Assembly: GCA_902632515.1 (NCBI GenBank)
Contig: CACPDA010000009.1
Location: 1-34,150, forward strand
DNA: 34,150 nt
Direction: 5' to 3'
Source: an uncultured Pelagibacteraceae bacterium
GTDB taxonomy: Bacteria > Pseudomonadota > Alphaproteobacteria > Pelagibacterales > Pelagibacteraceae
A program made the translations under genes and the position numbers. Positions within the stretch are counted from its first letter, which is position 1. Every line of letters starts with the position of its first letter. Of the stretch, positions 17,736-26,277 are shown one piece after another. A model generated the notes under the pieces. It saw only the letters and a list, made by a program, of their open reading frames with translations, was not told the origin of the DNA and ran no database searches.

Positions 17736-19154
17736 ATGGAAAATACTTTTATAAATCATAAAGTTGATAAAACAGTATCTGATAATTTGGATTGGAACAT
17801 GGTGCAGTCTCAAATGAAAAGTGTTCTTGGTTCTGAAATTTATGAAAGTTGGTTGAAGAAAATTAGTTTCATTGAAGAATTTAATAATTATATTTTATTA
17901 TCTGTTCCAACAAGATTTATTCGTGATTGGATTACCTCTAGATATTTAGATCAAATTTTAAAAATTATTAAAGGAATAAAAAAAGATTTAATTAGAATTG
18001 AGTTTAAAATTGTTGAGCAAAATTTAAAAACTGAAAAAAAAAAAGAAAATTTAATTGATATTGAAACTAATGAAAACATCTCATTTATAAAAGACTCATA
18101 TCTCCAATATAATCGTATTGATCCAAATAAAAAATTCGAAAATTTTTTAACAAGTTCAAGTAACAAATTAGCCTTTGAAGCATCTTTAAAAGTTTCTGAA
18201 AATAACTCACAATATAATCCTTTGTACATATATGGAGGGGTAGGTATGGGAAAAACACATCTTCTTAATGCCATTGGCCATGAGTCAAAAAAAAATTGTA
18301 AGGTAATGTTTATTTCCGCAGAAAGATTTATGTATCAATTTGTAAAATCAATTAAATCGAATGAAATGGTTAAATTTAAAGAATATTTTAGAAATAGTGA
18401 TGTTTTACTTATTGATGATATTCAGTTTATGAATGGTAAAGAGGCAATGCAAGAAGAATTCTTCCATACTTTTAATGCTTTGATTGAAAAAGGATCAAAA
18501 ATTATCATATCGGCTGATAGAGCCCCAAATAGATTATCTAGAATACAAGAAAGAATAAAATCAAGATTTTCAGGCGGTCTGGTTGTAGACATTCAAAAAC
18601 CTGATCTAGATTTAAGAAAAAAAATTATTGAAAATAAAGTTAGTGAACTAAATAAATTGTATGATGAAGAAATTAAGATTTCAAAAGAAATTAAAGATTT
18701 TATTAGTAATGAAATTTCAACAAGTATAAGAGAATTAGTTGGTGCGATTAATAGATTAGTATCTTTTTCAAGAATTTATAAAAAAATGCCAAATTTAGCC
18801 GAAGCAAAAGTGGTATTAAAAGATTTACTCAATTTATCTGAAAATAAAGTCACGATAGATTTAATCCAAACATTGGTTTGTAAGTTTTTTAAAATAAGTA
18901 AAAATGAAATGTTATCATCTAGAAGGTCAAGGTACTTAGTTAGACCAAGACAAACAGCGATTTATTTAACTAAAATTTTAACATCTAAATCTCTTCCTGA
19001 AATAGGTCGTGAATTCTCTAATAGAGATCACACCACAATTATTCACTCAGTAAAGACCATTGAAAGATTGAAAGCAAAAGATCCAGAGATGGTTCAAAAT
19101 ATCGATAAATTAAAAAATCAAATATTATATAATAATAAAGAAAATGAAATTTAA
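17736..19154 (+). CDS. dnaA: Chromosomal replication initiator protein DnaA
   Basis: AAA+ initiator that binds DnaA boxes and opens oriC. The 472 residues show the N-terminal DnaB-interaction domain (WNMVQSQMKSVLGSEIYESW), a variable linker, Walker A GGVGMGKT (167-174), Walker B VLLIDD (223-228), and the C-terminal helix-turn-helix with the signature RPRQTAIYL and FSNRDHTTIIHSV. The last 11 nt overlap dnaN in another frame, so the two are cotranscribed. No Shine-Dalgarno sequence is visible. No clear group of TTATCCACA-type boxes was noticed in the flanks, so oriC is probably not immediately here. Confidence 0.97.
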   Translation: MENTFINHKVDKTVSDNLDWNMVQSQMKSVLGSEIYESWLKKISFIEEFNNYILLSVPTRFIRDWITSRYLDQILKIIKGIKKDLIRIEFKIVEQNLKTEKKKENLIDIETNENISFIKDSYLQYNRIDPNKKFENFLTSSSNKLAFEASLKVSENNSQYNPLYIYGGVGMGKTHLLNAIGHESKKNCKVMFISAERFMYQFVKSIKSNEMVKFKEYFRNSDVLLIDDIQFMNGKEAMQEEFFHTFNALIEKGSKIIISADRAPNRLSRIQERIKSRFSGGLVVDIQKPDLDLRKKIIENKVSELNKLYDEEIKISKEIKDFISNEISTSIRELVGAINRLVSFSRIYKKMPNLAEAKVVLKDLLNLSENKVTIDLIQTLVCKFFKISKNEMLSSRRSRYLVRPRQTAIYLTKILTSKSLPEIGREFSNRDHTTIIHSVKTIERLKAKDPEMVQNIDKLKNQILYNNKENEI

Positions 19155-20256
19155 CGTTAATCAACAAGATTTACAACAAGCATTAAATTACTGTCAGGGT
19201 GTAATAGAAAAAAGAAGCACTCTTCCAATTTTATCTAATATTTTATTAAATGCGCAAAATTCAAAATTAACAATTACAGCCACTGATTTAGACTTAATAT
19301 TCATTCATAATTTAAATAACATTGAAATTTTAGAGGAGGGAAAAACTACAACAACATCCTCTATTATGTATGATATTGTGCGTAAGTTTTCATCGGGTAA
19401 TAAAATCAATTTAACTTTAAATGATAAAAATAAGTTACATTTGGAATCGGAAAAATCTAATTTTAATCTTAACTGTATTGATGCTTCAGAATTTCCTCTT
19501 ACAGATGAGACTTTCGATCAGAATGAATTTTTGTTAAATTCAAAACAACTATTAAAATTATTGAATAAATGTAAATTTAGTATATCAAATGATGAGACAA
19601 GACATTATTTAACTGGCATTTATTTTCATCAGTCTGAAGTAGAAGATAAAAATTTTTTGACTGCAGTTGCTACTGATGGTCATAGAATGTCTATTTCTAA
19701 GATAAGATTGAATAATAAAATTAATTTTGAGCCAATAATATTACCTAAAAAAACTATTTTTCAACTTTCTGCACTTCTTGATAGTTATGATGGTGATGTA
19801 AAAATCTCAAACATGAAATCAAAAATTAAGTTTGAATTAAGTAACAGTATTCTTATTTCAAAATTAATCGATGGTAAGTTTCCAAATTATATTCAAATAA
19901 TTCCAAAAAATAATCAAAAAAAATTAGAAATTGATTTAAAATTATTTTTAAATTCTGTGGATAGAGTAGCCTCAGTTTCCCTTGATAAAAAGGATGGAGT
20001 AAAATTTAATTTATCTAAAGATCTTTTAAATTTATCTGTAAATAATACAAATAGTGGCGATGGTAAAGAAACACTAATTGTTAAATTTGAACACGATTTA
20101 GAAATAAGTTTCAACTCTAGATATTTGATTGATGTGGCCTCACAGCTTGATGGTGAAAAAATAGAGTTATTTTTAAATGATACTGGATCTCCTGCATTAA
20201 TTAAAGATCCTGGTGATTTTGATAGCATTTTTGTTGTGATGCCGATGAAAGGTTAG
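19144..20256 (+). CDS. dnaN: DNA polymerase III beta subunit (sliding clamp)
   Basis: Ring-shaped processivity clamp of the replicase. The 370 residues cover three clamp domains of normal length. Recognisable features are the N-terminal KRSTLPILSNILL, TATDLDL, the central FHQSEVEDKN/AVATDGHRMS segment, and the C-terminal FVVMPMKG, a variation of the usual VVMPMR/L ending. The start overlaps dnaA by 11 nt, the common dnaA-dnaN operon. Its stop interlocks with convergent plsC over four bases (TTAG). recF is not the next gene. Confidence 0.96.
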   Translation: MKFNVNQQDLQQALNYCQGVIEKRSTLPILSNILLNAQNSKLTITATDLDLIFIHNLNNIEILEEGKTTTTSSIMYDIVRKFSSGNKINLTLNDKNKLHLESEKSNFNLNCIDASEFPLTDETFDQNEFLLNSKQLLKLLNKCKFSISNDETRHYLTGIYFHQSEVEDKNFLTAVATDGHRMSISKIRLNNKINFEPIILPKKTIFQLSALLDSYDGDVKISNMKSKIKFELSNSILISKLIDGKFPNYIQIIPKNNQKKLEIDLKLFLNSVDRVASVSLDKKDGVKFNLSKDLLNLSVNNTNSGDGKETLIVKFEHDLEISFNSRYLIDVASQLDGEKIELFLNDTGSPALIKDPGDFDSIFVVMPMKG

Positions 20257-20954
20257 CTCAAAAAATCAAGTTCTGAGTATATTTTTTTTTCTAAAGTCTC
20301 TATAAAATTCTCTTTAGATAATCCTACATCGATAGGTTTTAAGATAGAAATTGTAATATCTTTATTTGATTTTTTTTTTCCTTTTTTTGGCCAAACATAA
20401 CCTGAATTAATTGCTACTGGCTGACATTGCATTTTTAGTTCATCATAAATTCTTGCTACACCTTTTTTAAATGGAGTTCTATCTGTTGGTAAAACCCTGG
20501 TTGCTTGAGGAAAAATAATTAGTGGTCTTTCTGAATTTTTAACCTTTTCTAAAATGTCATCAAAGAAATTTAAATTTTCTTTGGTTATCTTATTTCTATT
20601 AATTGAAATTGATCCAATTTTTTTTAGATACCAACCAAAAATTGGAATTAAAAGTAATTCTTTCTTTAAAATAAATATCGGATAATTAAAGATTGTTTGA
20701 AGATAAAATGTTTCAAACATTGATTGATGAGATGCAGCAATGAAAAATTTCTTATTTGTAATTATATTTTCCTTACCTTTTATTATTATTTTGGTAGAGA
20801 GAAATAATCTTAAACAAATACTTGACCAGTACCCCATTAATTTTCCACCAAATAAAACAAATTTTTGAGGTAATAAAAGAGTAGGTAGAAAAATTATAGA
20901 AATAAGAATTATTCCTAAAAAGAAAAAAAATGAAAATATAAAATCTTTTATCAT
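20253..20954 (-). CDS. plsC: 1-acyl-sn-glycerol-3-phosphate acyltransferase
   Basis: Makes phosphatidic acid from lysophosphatidic acid at the inner membrane. The 233 residues begin with a hydrophobic segment (IFSFFFFLGIILISIIF). The acyltransferase block I is SHQSMFET (H-X4-E, as in many alphaproteobacterial PlsC proteins, where others have H-X4-D), block II is KKELLLIPIFGWYLKKIGSI, and block III reads FPQATR where FPEGTR is usual. Since the Glu and Gly in block III are replaced, activity or specificity may differ, although the overall family is clear. It lies 10 nt after lysA and likely ends the argH-lysA transcript. Confidence 0.9.
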   Translation of the reverse strand: MIKDFIFSFFFFLGIILISIIFLPTLLLPQKFVLFGGKLMGYWSSICLRLFLSTKIIIKGKENIITNKKFFIAASHQSMFETFYLQTIFNYPIFILKKELLLIPIFGWYLKKIGSISINRNKITKENLNFFDDILEKVKNSERPLIIFPQATRVLPTDRTPFKKGVARIYDELKMQCQPVAINSGYVWPKKGKKKSNKDITISILKPIDVGLSKENFIETLEKKIYSELDFLS

Positions 20955-20964
20955 TTTTAAAAAA

Positions 20965-22179
20965 CTAAATTAAGTCTTTGAGATTTTGTCTCTTAGTAAT
21001 AACTTTTACCTTTGAATTTTTAATAAGTAGTTCAGCAGCTTTTGGTCTGAGATTATAATTTGAACTTAATGACATCCCGTATGCTCCAACATCACAAATT
21101 GCGATTAAATCACCTTCGTATAATTTTTGAAATTTTTTTTGAGATGAAAATTTGTCTGTAGTTTCACAAATTGGACCAACGAACTCATAAATTTTTTTTG
21201 CTTTTTTATTATTTTTATTTATTGGAATAATACGATGTTTTGCATTATATAAAGCAGGCCTCATTAGATCGTTCATAGCTGCATCTAATATAATAAATTC
21301 TTTTTTTTCACTTTCTTTAATATAAATTATTTTTGATATTAAATAACCAGTATTTGCAATTATTGATCTACCTGGTTCAAATATAATTTTGCTTTTATAT
21401 TTTTTTTTAAATTTTTTAATAATTAAAGAATATTTTTTTAAATTAAGAATTTTCTTTTTATTTTCGTAATTTATACCCATACCTCCACCCAAATCGATGT
21501 ATTCAAAATGAAAATTTGATTTATTAATTATTCTTTTTAAAACTTTAAGCATTTTTTCATAAGGTTTATTATCTAAAATTTGACTACCAATATGCACACT
21601 TAAACACTTAAGTTTTAGATGTTTTGAATTTTTAATATAATTAATTAGACTAAGAAAAGTTTTTTCAGAAACACCAAATTTATTATCTTTTTTTCCGGTT
21701 GAAATTTGACTTAAAGTTTTAGCATCAGTATTTGGATTAAGTCTTACACCGATATTAACTACCTTTTTATTTTTTTTTGCTATTTTTTCTATTTCTAGAA
21801 TTTCACTTTTTGACTCTGCATTAATGAGAAGTATTCTTTTTTTTACAGCATAATCTATCTCATTATTTGTTTTTCCCACCCCAGAAAATACTATTTGATT
21901 TGGTTTAATATCTGCTTTCAAAGCAGCCATTAATTCACCAATTGAAACTACATCAGCACCTAAACCAAGTTTGCCGATTTCACGTAATAATGTTAAATTT
22001 GAATTTGATTTTACAGAAAAACAAATTAATGGATTAATTGTCCTAAATACTTTCTTAAAATTATGAATATTTTCTCTTAACTTATTAAATGAGTAGCAAT
22101 ACAAGGGGGTAGAATATTTTTTTGCAAGTTCAGCAACACTCAACCTTTCAATAAAAATTTCTTTTTTTTTGTCTTTCAT
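20965..22179 (-). CDS. lysA: Diaminopimelate decarboxylase
   Basis: Last step of lysine synthesis, decarboxylating meso-diaminopimelate with PLP. The 404 residues show the PLP lysine K57 in CFSVKSNSN, HIGSQI, the glycine-rich phosphate-binding GGGMGINY, EPGRSIIANTG and the C-terminal active-site CDVGAYGMSLSSNYN, which together distinguish LysA from ornithine decarboxylases. The ATG overlaps the stop of a small lipoprotein gene by 1 nt (TAATG), placing it in the argH-lipoprotein-lysA operon widely conserved in Alphaproteobacteria. Confidence 0.96.
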   Translation of the reverse strand: MKDKKKEIFIERLSVAELAKKYSTPLYCYSFNKLRENIHNFKKVFRTINPLICFSVKSNSNLTLLREIGKLGLGADVVSIGELMAALKADIKPNQIVFSGVGKTNNEIDYAVKKRILLINAESKSEILEIEKIAKKNKKVVNIGVRLNPNTDAKTLSQISTGKKDNKFGVSEKTFLSLINYIKNSKHLKLKCLSVHIGSQILDNKPYEKMLKVLKRIINKSNFHFEYIDLGGGMGINYENKKKILNLKKYSLIIKKFKKKYKSKIIFEPGRSIIANTGYLISKIIYIKESEKKEFIILDAAMNDLMRPALYNAKHRIIPINKNNKKAKKIYEFVGPICETTDKFSSQKKFQKLYEGDLIAICDVGAYGMSLSSNYNLRPKAAELLIKNSKVKVITKRQNLKDLI

Positions 22180-22304
22180 TATAACACAATTCGATTAGTG
22201 CCAATTATTTTTGATTGGTTTTCTTTATATTCTGGATCACCTTTTTTTCCACATGTTGTAACCAGTGTTAATATAAATAAAATAAAAAAAATTTTTTTTA
22301 TCAT
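22179..22304 (-). CDS. Small LptM/YifL-like lipoprotein (41 aa)
   Basis: A 41-residue gene fits exactly between argH and lysA: its ATG overlaps the argH stop as ATGA and its TAA overlaps the lysA ATG as TAATG. The product starts MIKKIFFILFILTLVTTCGKKGDPEY, here in part: a Lys-Lys n-region, a hydrophobic core and a Cys at 18 followed by GKKGDP. This matches the LptM (YifL/LppL) family, whose mature end is typically CGxKGPLY and whose genes sit beside lysA or dapF. LptM helps assemble the LPS translocon LptDE in E. coli; the same role is inferred. The lipobox LVTTC is weaker than the canonical L-[AS]-[GA]-C. It is short enough to be easily missed. Confidence 0.85.
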   Translation of the reverse strand: MIKKIFFILFILTLVTTCGKKGDPEYKENQSKIIGTNRIVL

Positions 22305-23692
22305 AATTGTTTTTTATAACTCAATATCATTTTTTTAATATTATCAAAAGCTGTCCCCCCATAGGATTTTTTTGAATTTACAGAGTTTTTAACATTAAAA
22401 ACTTTTAATACATCTGCTGTAAGTTTTGGTTCAATTTTTTTTAATTCATTTAATGTAAGGTCAGTAAGTTTTTTTTTCTTTTTTTCAGCATAATTGACTA
22501 TAGCAGCAGTTTTTTGATAAGCCTCTCTAAAAGATATCGAGTGATTCTTTACTAAATAATCTGCTAAATCTGTTGCAGTAATATATCCAGAATTCGCAAG
22601 TTCTAACATCTTTTTTTTATCTGGTTTAAAATTATTTAAAACCTCATCTAATAATTTTATGTTATTAATAAGCGTTTCACTAGTTTTAAAAACTAATTCT
22701 TTATCATCTTGAAGATCTTTAAAATAAGATAATGGTAACCCTTTTAAAATTGTAAACATTGAAAATAAATTTCCATAAATTGGACCAGTTTTTCCTCTTA
22801 AAAATTCTAAAAGGTCAGGATTTTTTTTCTGTGGCATGATTGAAGAGCCAGTGACAATTTTGTCTGATAATTTGATTAAATTAAATCCGTCGGAACACCA
22901 TATAATTAATTCCTCAGCAATTCTAGAAATATGCATTGAACAAACAGAACAACAAAATAAATAATCCAAAACAAAATCTCTATCTGATACTGTATCAACT
23001 GAATTATTTGTTGGTGTTTTAAAACCAAGTTTTTTTGTAGTATAATATCTATCAATATTAAAAGAAGTGCCTGTTAGGGCTGAGACTCCTAAGGGATTTT
23101 CATTTAGATTTTCCAAATTATTTGTAAATCTTTTTTTGTCTCTATTAAACATCTCTACATAAGCCATAAGATAGTGTCCAAGTGAAATTGGTTGAGCATT
23201 TTTGAGATGGGTAAAACCAGGCATAATAGTTTCAATATTTTTTTCTGAAATTTTTAATGTCGTTTTTATAATCTTGTTTAGATTATTATTAATTTCTTTT
23301 GTTGAATTTTTTATCCATATTTTAAAATCAGTAATTACTTGGTCATTTCTAGACCTTGCCGTATGAACATAACCTGCTTCATCTCCAATTATCTGAAAAA
23401 GTCTCTTTTCTATATTCATGTGAATATCTTCATATTTTTTATTATATTCAAATTTATTTTTATATATTTCTTTTTCAATTTTCTTAAGACCATATATAAT
23501 TTTATTTTTAATTTTAAATGAAATTATTTTTTGCTTAAATAACATTTCAACATGAGCAATGGATCCAAGAATGTCTTCTTTATAAAGATTTTTATCAGTA
23601 TCAATAGAACTTCCAATCTTCTGAAAAATGGATGATGTATTTTTTTTTATTCTTGTATTCCATATTGCATGGTTGTTTTTATTTTTTGTCAT
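22301..23692 (-). CDS. argH: Argininosuccinate lyase
   Basis: Last step of arginine synthesis, cleaving argininosuccinate into arginine and fumarate. The 463 residues show HTARSRNDQ (110-118), the mobile catalytic signature GSSIMPQKKNPD (282-293), and the conserved N-terminal KEDILGSIAHVEML. Length is normal. The lipoprotein ATG overlaps its TGA (ATGA). It is divergent from the tlpA-like gene with only 24 bp between the two ATGs, so at least one promoter must lie inside coding sequence. Confidence 0.96.
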   Translation of the reverse strand: MTKNKNNHAIWNTRIKKNTSSIFQKIGSSIDTDKNLYKEDILGSIAHVEMLFKQKIISFKIKNKIIYGLKKIEKEIYKNKFEYNKKYEDIHMNIEKRLFQIIGDEAGYVHTARSRNDQVITDFKIWIKNSTKEINNNLNKIIKTTLKISEKNIETIMPGFTHLKNAQPISLGHYLMAYVEMFNRDKKRFTNNLENLNENPLGVSALTGTSFNIDRYYTTKKLGFKTPTNNSVDTVSDRDFVLDYLFCCSVCSMHISRIAEELIIWCSDGFNLIKLSDKIVTGSSIMPQKKNPDLLEFLRGKTGPIYGNLFSMFTILKGLPLSYFKDLQDDKELVFKTSETLINNIKLLDEVLNNFKPDKKKMLELANSGYITATDLADYLVKNHSISFREAYQKTAAIVNYAEKKKKKLTDLTLNELKKIEPKLTADVLKVFNVKNSVNSKKSYGGTAFDNIKKMILSYKKQL

Positions 23693-23716
23693 GATAATTA
23701 ATTATATCAATTTAAA

Positions 23717-24226
23717 ATGAGATTTTTAATATTATTTATTTTTTTAACTTCAAATGCTTTTGCTAATAATGAACTTAATATTAAAAATGTTGTTATTCAC
23801 AAGAATTTAAAAAAATACGATAATTTGACGTTTTTAGATAAAAAAAATAATGAATTAAGATTAAATGACTTTGAGGGAAAATTAGTAATATTAAATTTTT
23901 GGGCAACATGGTGTGCTCCATGTAAGGAGGAAATGCCTTCTTTAGATAAATTGCAAAATAATAAGAATTTGAATAATTTAAGAGTTTTTCCTATTAATGT
24001 TGGAAAAGAAAATATTCAAAAATCTCAAGAATTTTTTGACGACTTAAACATACAAAATTTGGATTTTTATTTAGATAATCAAATTACTTTGGCTAAAAAA
24101 TTAGCTTTAAGAGGTATTCCGACTTCAGTTTTATTTAATAAAGAAAATAAAGAATTCGCAAGAATAATTGGGTCCATTGATTTTGAAAATGAAGAATTTA
24201 TTAAATGGCTAATCAATTTTAATTAG
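23717..24226 (+). CDS. tlpA: TlpA-type periplasmic thiol-disulfide oxidoreductase
   Basis: A 169-residue thioredoxin-fold protein with a short signal peptide (about 1-16, ending NAFA) and the active site WATWCAPC with C66 and C69, followed by KEEMPSL. The downstream cis-proline segment reads LRGIPTSVLF. It is expected to be periplasmic and to reduce disulfides, for example in cytochrome c or oxidase copper-site maturation, as TlpA does in Bradyrhizobium (inference). The pairing tlpA / argH-lipoprotein-lysA is an alphaproteobacterial neighbourhood. Its stop interlocks with that of the next minus-strand gene over four bases. Confidence 0.88.
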   Translation: MRFLILFIFLTSNAFANNELNIKNVVIHKNLKKYDNLTFLDKKNNELRLNDFEGKLVILNFWATWCAPCKEEMPSLDKLQNNKNLNNLRVFPINVGKENIQKSQEFFDDLNIQNLDFYLDNQITLAKKLALRGIPTSVLFNKENKEFARIIGSIDFENEEFIKWLINFN

Positions 24227-24426
24227 TTTTTAAAAAAATAAGCAAATGCTACCAAAACAATTATTGCAACAAATTGTATTAAAACTCTTAATTGCATAAG
24301 TTTGTTTGAATATTTTTTACTAGTTTCACCACCTTTGAATAAAGTTCCAATCCCAAGAATTAAAACAATTCCTACTGCAACTAATAAAAAAATAGATAAA
24401 AATTTTACTAATATTCCAGAAATCAT
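24223..24426 (-). CDS. HIG1-like twin-transmembrane protein (67 aa)
   Basis: Starting at the ATG at 24426 gives 67 residues with two hydrophobic helices (about 7-27 and 44-65) joined by a polar loop FKGGETSKKYSNKLMQLRV. This loop, with GG and the SNKLMxxRV core, is typical of alphaproteobacterial twin-transmembrane proteins related to HIG1, which associate with respiratory complexes in mitochondria. A longer frame starting at 24501 would run across the ATG of the divergent esterase and adds a stretch unlike the family, so the internal start is preferred. The role here is inferred only from the family. Confidence 0.78.
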   Translation of the reverse strand: MISGILVKFLSIFLLVAVGIVLILGIGTLFKGGETSKKYSNKLMQLRVLIQFVAIIVLVAFAYFFKN

Positions 24427-24475
24427 AATTATATTGTAGGGTGTTTTAAAAATAAAAAAACATAAATCATACAGT

Positions 24476-25135
24476 ATGACATTTTGTCTGGATTCAACCA
24501 TTATTAAACCCGAGGATAATAGAAAAATTAAAAATGCAATAATTCTTTTGCATGGTTACGGAGGAGATGGAAAAGATATTAGTATGTTATCACTAAATTG
24601 GAAAAGACATTTACCTAATACTATCTTTATTTGTCCAAATGGTCACGAGACCTGCATAATAAATCCATCAGGTTTTCAGTGGTTTGATTTAACAAACGAT
24701 GATACTAAATATATTTTGGAGCAATCAATTAAAGCTGAGAGTAAATTAAATCAATTTATTGAAGAAGTAAAAAATGAATTTGATCTAGAAAATAATAAAA
24801 TTTGTTTATCTGGTTTTAGTCAAGGTTGTATGATGTCAATAAATTTAGGTTTAACATCAAAAAAAAAATATAATTGTATTGTAGGTTTTTCTGGTAAAAT
24901 AATTAATCAAGATGATCTTAAATCTAGGAAAAAAATTTCAACAGATGTACTATTAATTCATGGCGACTCGGATCAAGTTGTCTCACCTAATTACATGTTG
25001 GAAGCAAAAGATTTTTTTATTAGAAATAATATAGAAATAGAGACATATTTAATAAAAAATTGTGATCATCATATTCCCATTGAAGCATCTAGTATAGCAT
25101 TAAATTATATTTTAAAAAAATTTAATAAATCCTAA
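24476..25135 (+). CDS. Alpha/beta-hydrolase carboxylesterase (phospholipase/carboxylesterase family)
   Basis: A 219-residue soluble serine hydrolase. The oxyanion-hole LLHGYGGDG sits near residue 25, the nucleophile Ser115 in GFSQG, the acid Asp166 in LIHGDSDQVV and the base His198 in NCDHHIP. This order and size match the abhydrolase_2 family (E. coli YpfH, Pseudomonas EstB-type carboxylesterases). The substrate is unknown; small esters or thioesters are typical. It is transcribed divergently from the HIG1-like gene with 49 bp between starts and is followed by the HNH gene 38 nt downstream. Confidence 0.88.
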   Translation: MTFCLDSTIIKPEDNRKIKNAIILLHGYGGDGKDISMLSLNWKRHLPNTIFICPNGHETCIINPSGFQWFDLTNDDTKYILEQSIKAESKLNQFIEEVKNEFDLENNKICLSGFSQGCMMSINLGLTSKKKYNCIVGFSGKIINQDDLKSRKKISTDVLLIHGDSDQVVSPNYMLEAKDFFIRNNIEIETYLIKNCDHHIPIEASSIALNYILKKFNKS

Positions 25136-25154
25136 ATATTGAAATAGTTTTTTA

Positions 25155-25171
25155 TTTAAGTTAAACTTAAA
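25155..25171. promoter_or_regulatory. 17-bp perfect dyad just before the HNH gene
   Basis: TTTAAGTT, one centre base A at 25163, and AACTTAAA form an 8-1-8 perfect inverted repeat ending 2 nt before the ATG at 25174. It could be an operator or a weak leader structure. In DNA this AT-rich a repeat of this size may arise by chance, so confidence is low. Confidence 0.3.
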
Positions 25172-25173
25172 GT

Positions 25174-25743
25174 ATGAATAGCTTTATTGAACAAGAAGTA
25201 TCATTAGAAAAATGTCCTGCATTAGTTTTGAATGCAGACTATAGACCACTAAGTTATTATCCTTTGTCATTATGGTCATGGCAAGATACTGTAAAGTCGG
25301 TTTTTTTGGATAGGGTTATTATAGTTAGTAGTTATGATAGAATTGTTAGAAGTCCATCGTTTAACATGCAGTTACCAAGTGTTATTGCGCTAAAAGATTA
25401 CATAGTGCCTCAATCAAAACCAAGCTTTACAAGATTTAATGTTTTTCTTAGGGATAAATTTGCTTGCCAATATTGTGGGAGTGCGGAGGAATTAACTTTT
25501 GATCATTTATTGCCGAGATCTAAAGGTGGGGAAACAAATTGGGATAACGTTGTGACAGCATGTTCCGCTTGTAATGTAAAGAAGGGTGGAAAACTATTGA
25601 AATTATCAGGAATGAAGCTTAATTCATATCCTTACCAACCATCTACTGAAGATTTACACCGCAATGGTAAAAATTTTCCTCCAAATTACTTACATAAAAG
25701 TTGGATGGATTATTTATATTGGGATGTAGAGCTACAGGCTTAA
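25174..25743 (+). CDS. HNH endonuclease-domain protein
   Basis: A 189-residue protein with N-terminal PALVLNADYRPLSYYPLSLW and a C-terminal HNH nuclease fold: zinc cysteines CQYC and CSAC, FDHLLPRSKGG with the general-base His, NWDN, and the final NVKKGG of the HNH motif. This compact HNH family is found as a single housekeeping-like copy in many Alphaproteobacteria and cyanobacteria without an obvious restriction partner; its role is unknown to me. No methylase, mobile element or intron lies near it, which argues against a restriction system or homing function. It is convergent with coq7 with a 3-nt gap. Confidence 0.88.
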   Translation: MNSFIEQEVSLEKCPALVLNADYRPLSYYPLSLWSWQDTVKSVFLDRVIIVSSYDRIVRSPSFNMQLPSVIALKDYIVPQSKPSFTRFNVFLRDKFACQYCGSAEELTFDHLLPRSKGGETNWDNVVTACSACNVKKGGKLLKLSGMKLNSYPYQPSTEDLHRNGKNFPPNYLHKSWMDYLYWDVELQA

Positions 25744-25746
25744 TAT

Positions 25747-26277
25747 CTAAATTTTTTCAGAAATATTAATTGCTATTTTCGAACCAGTTTTTATAATTTT
25801 GTCCATTATTGAGTATAAACCTTTTTTAGTCGCACCTTCGTCGTAAGCTATATCTTTATGATGTAATTCATCTTCCCTAAATTTAATAATTTTATTTTTT
25901 AATTCTTTTTCATCAGAACCTAATTGATCTATTTGATTTTGATAATGTTTATCAATAACTTCTTCTACAGACGCAGTACATAGCATTGCAGCTTTTTTTC
26001 CAAGAAGAGTTGATCCAAAACCTAATCCTACTCCAAGTAAGTCCCAAAGTGGTAAAAACTTTGTTGGTGTAATTTTTCTTCTTTTTATTTCTGACTCAAA
26101 AAATTCACAATGTTCCTTCTCATGAATTTTCATCTCTTCAATCGTTTTTTTTAAGCTTTCATCTTTCACCAATGTACTAAGTGCCAATAATTGACCCTCA
26201 TAAATTTTTACAGCACCACGTTCTCCTGCATGATCAACTCTTATAAATTCCTCAACTTTATTTTTTGAACTTTTCAT
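25747..26277 (-). CDS. coq7: Demethoxyubiquinone hydroxylase (Coq7)
   Basis: Di-iron monooxygenase that performs the penultimate hydroxylation in ubiquinone synthesis at the membrane. The 176 residues carry the iron ligands in RVDHAGERGAVKIYEGQ, MKIHEKEHCEFFESE, ASVEEVIDKHY and FREDELHHKDIAYDEGA, the usual pattern for Coq7/CAT5 proteins. It is the last of the yqaA-dsbB-coq7 minus-strand operon and overlaps dsbB by 20 nt. Coq7 in place of the flavin enzyme UbiF is usual in Alphaproteobacteria and eukaryotes. Confidence 0.95.
   Translation of the reverse strand: MKSSKNKVEEFIRVDHAGERGAVKIYEGQLLALSTLVKDESLKKTIEEMKIHEKEHCEFFESEIKRRKITPTKFLPLWDLLGVGLGFGSTLLGKKAAMLCTASVEEVIDKHYQNQIDQLGSDEKELKNKIIKFREDELHHKDIAYDEGATKKGLYSIMDKIIKTGSKIAINISEKI

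Noticed and set aside
24427..24501. A longer start for the HIG1-like protein
   Set aside because: It would overlap the divergent esterase start and adds residues unlike the family; the ATG at 24426 gives the usual size.
25174..25743. HNH gene as part of a restriction or defence system
   Set aside because: There is no methylase, helicase, toxin or mobile element beside it, and its neighbours are housekeeping genes.
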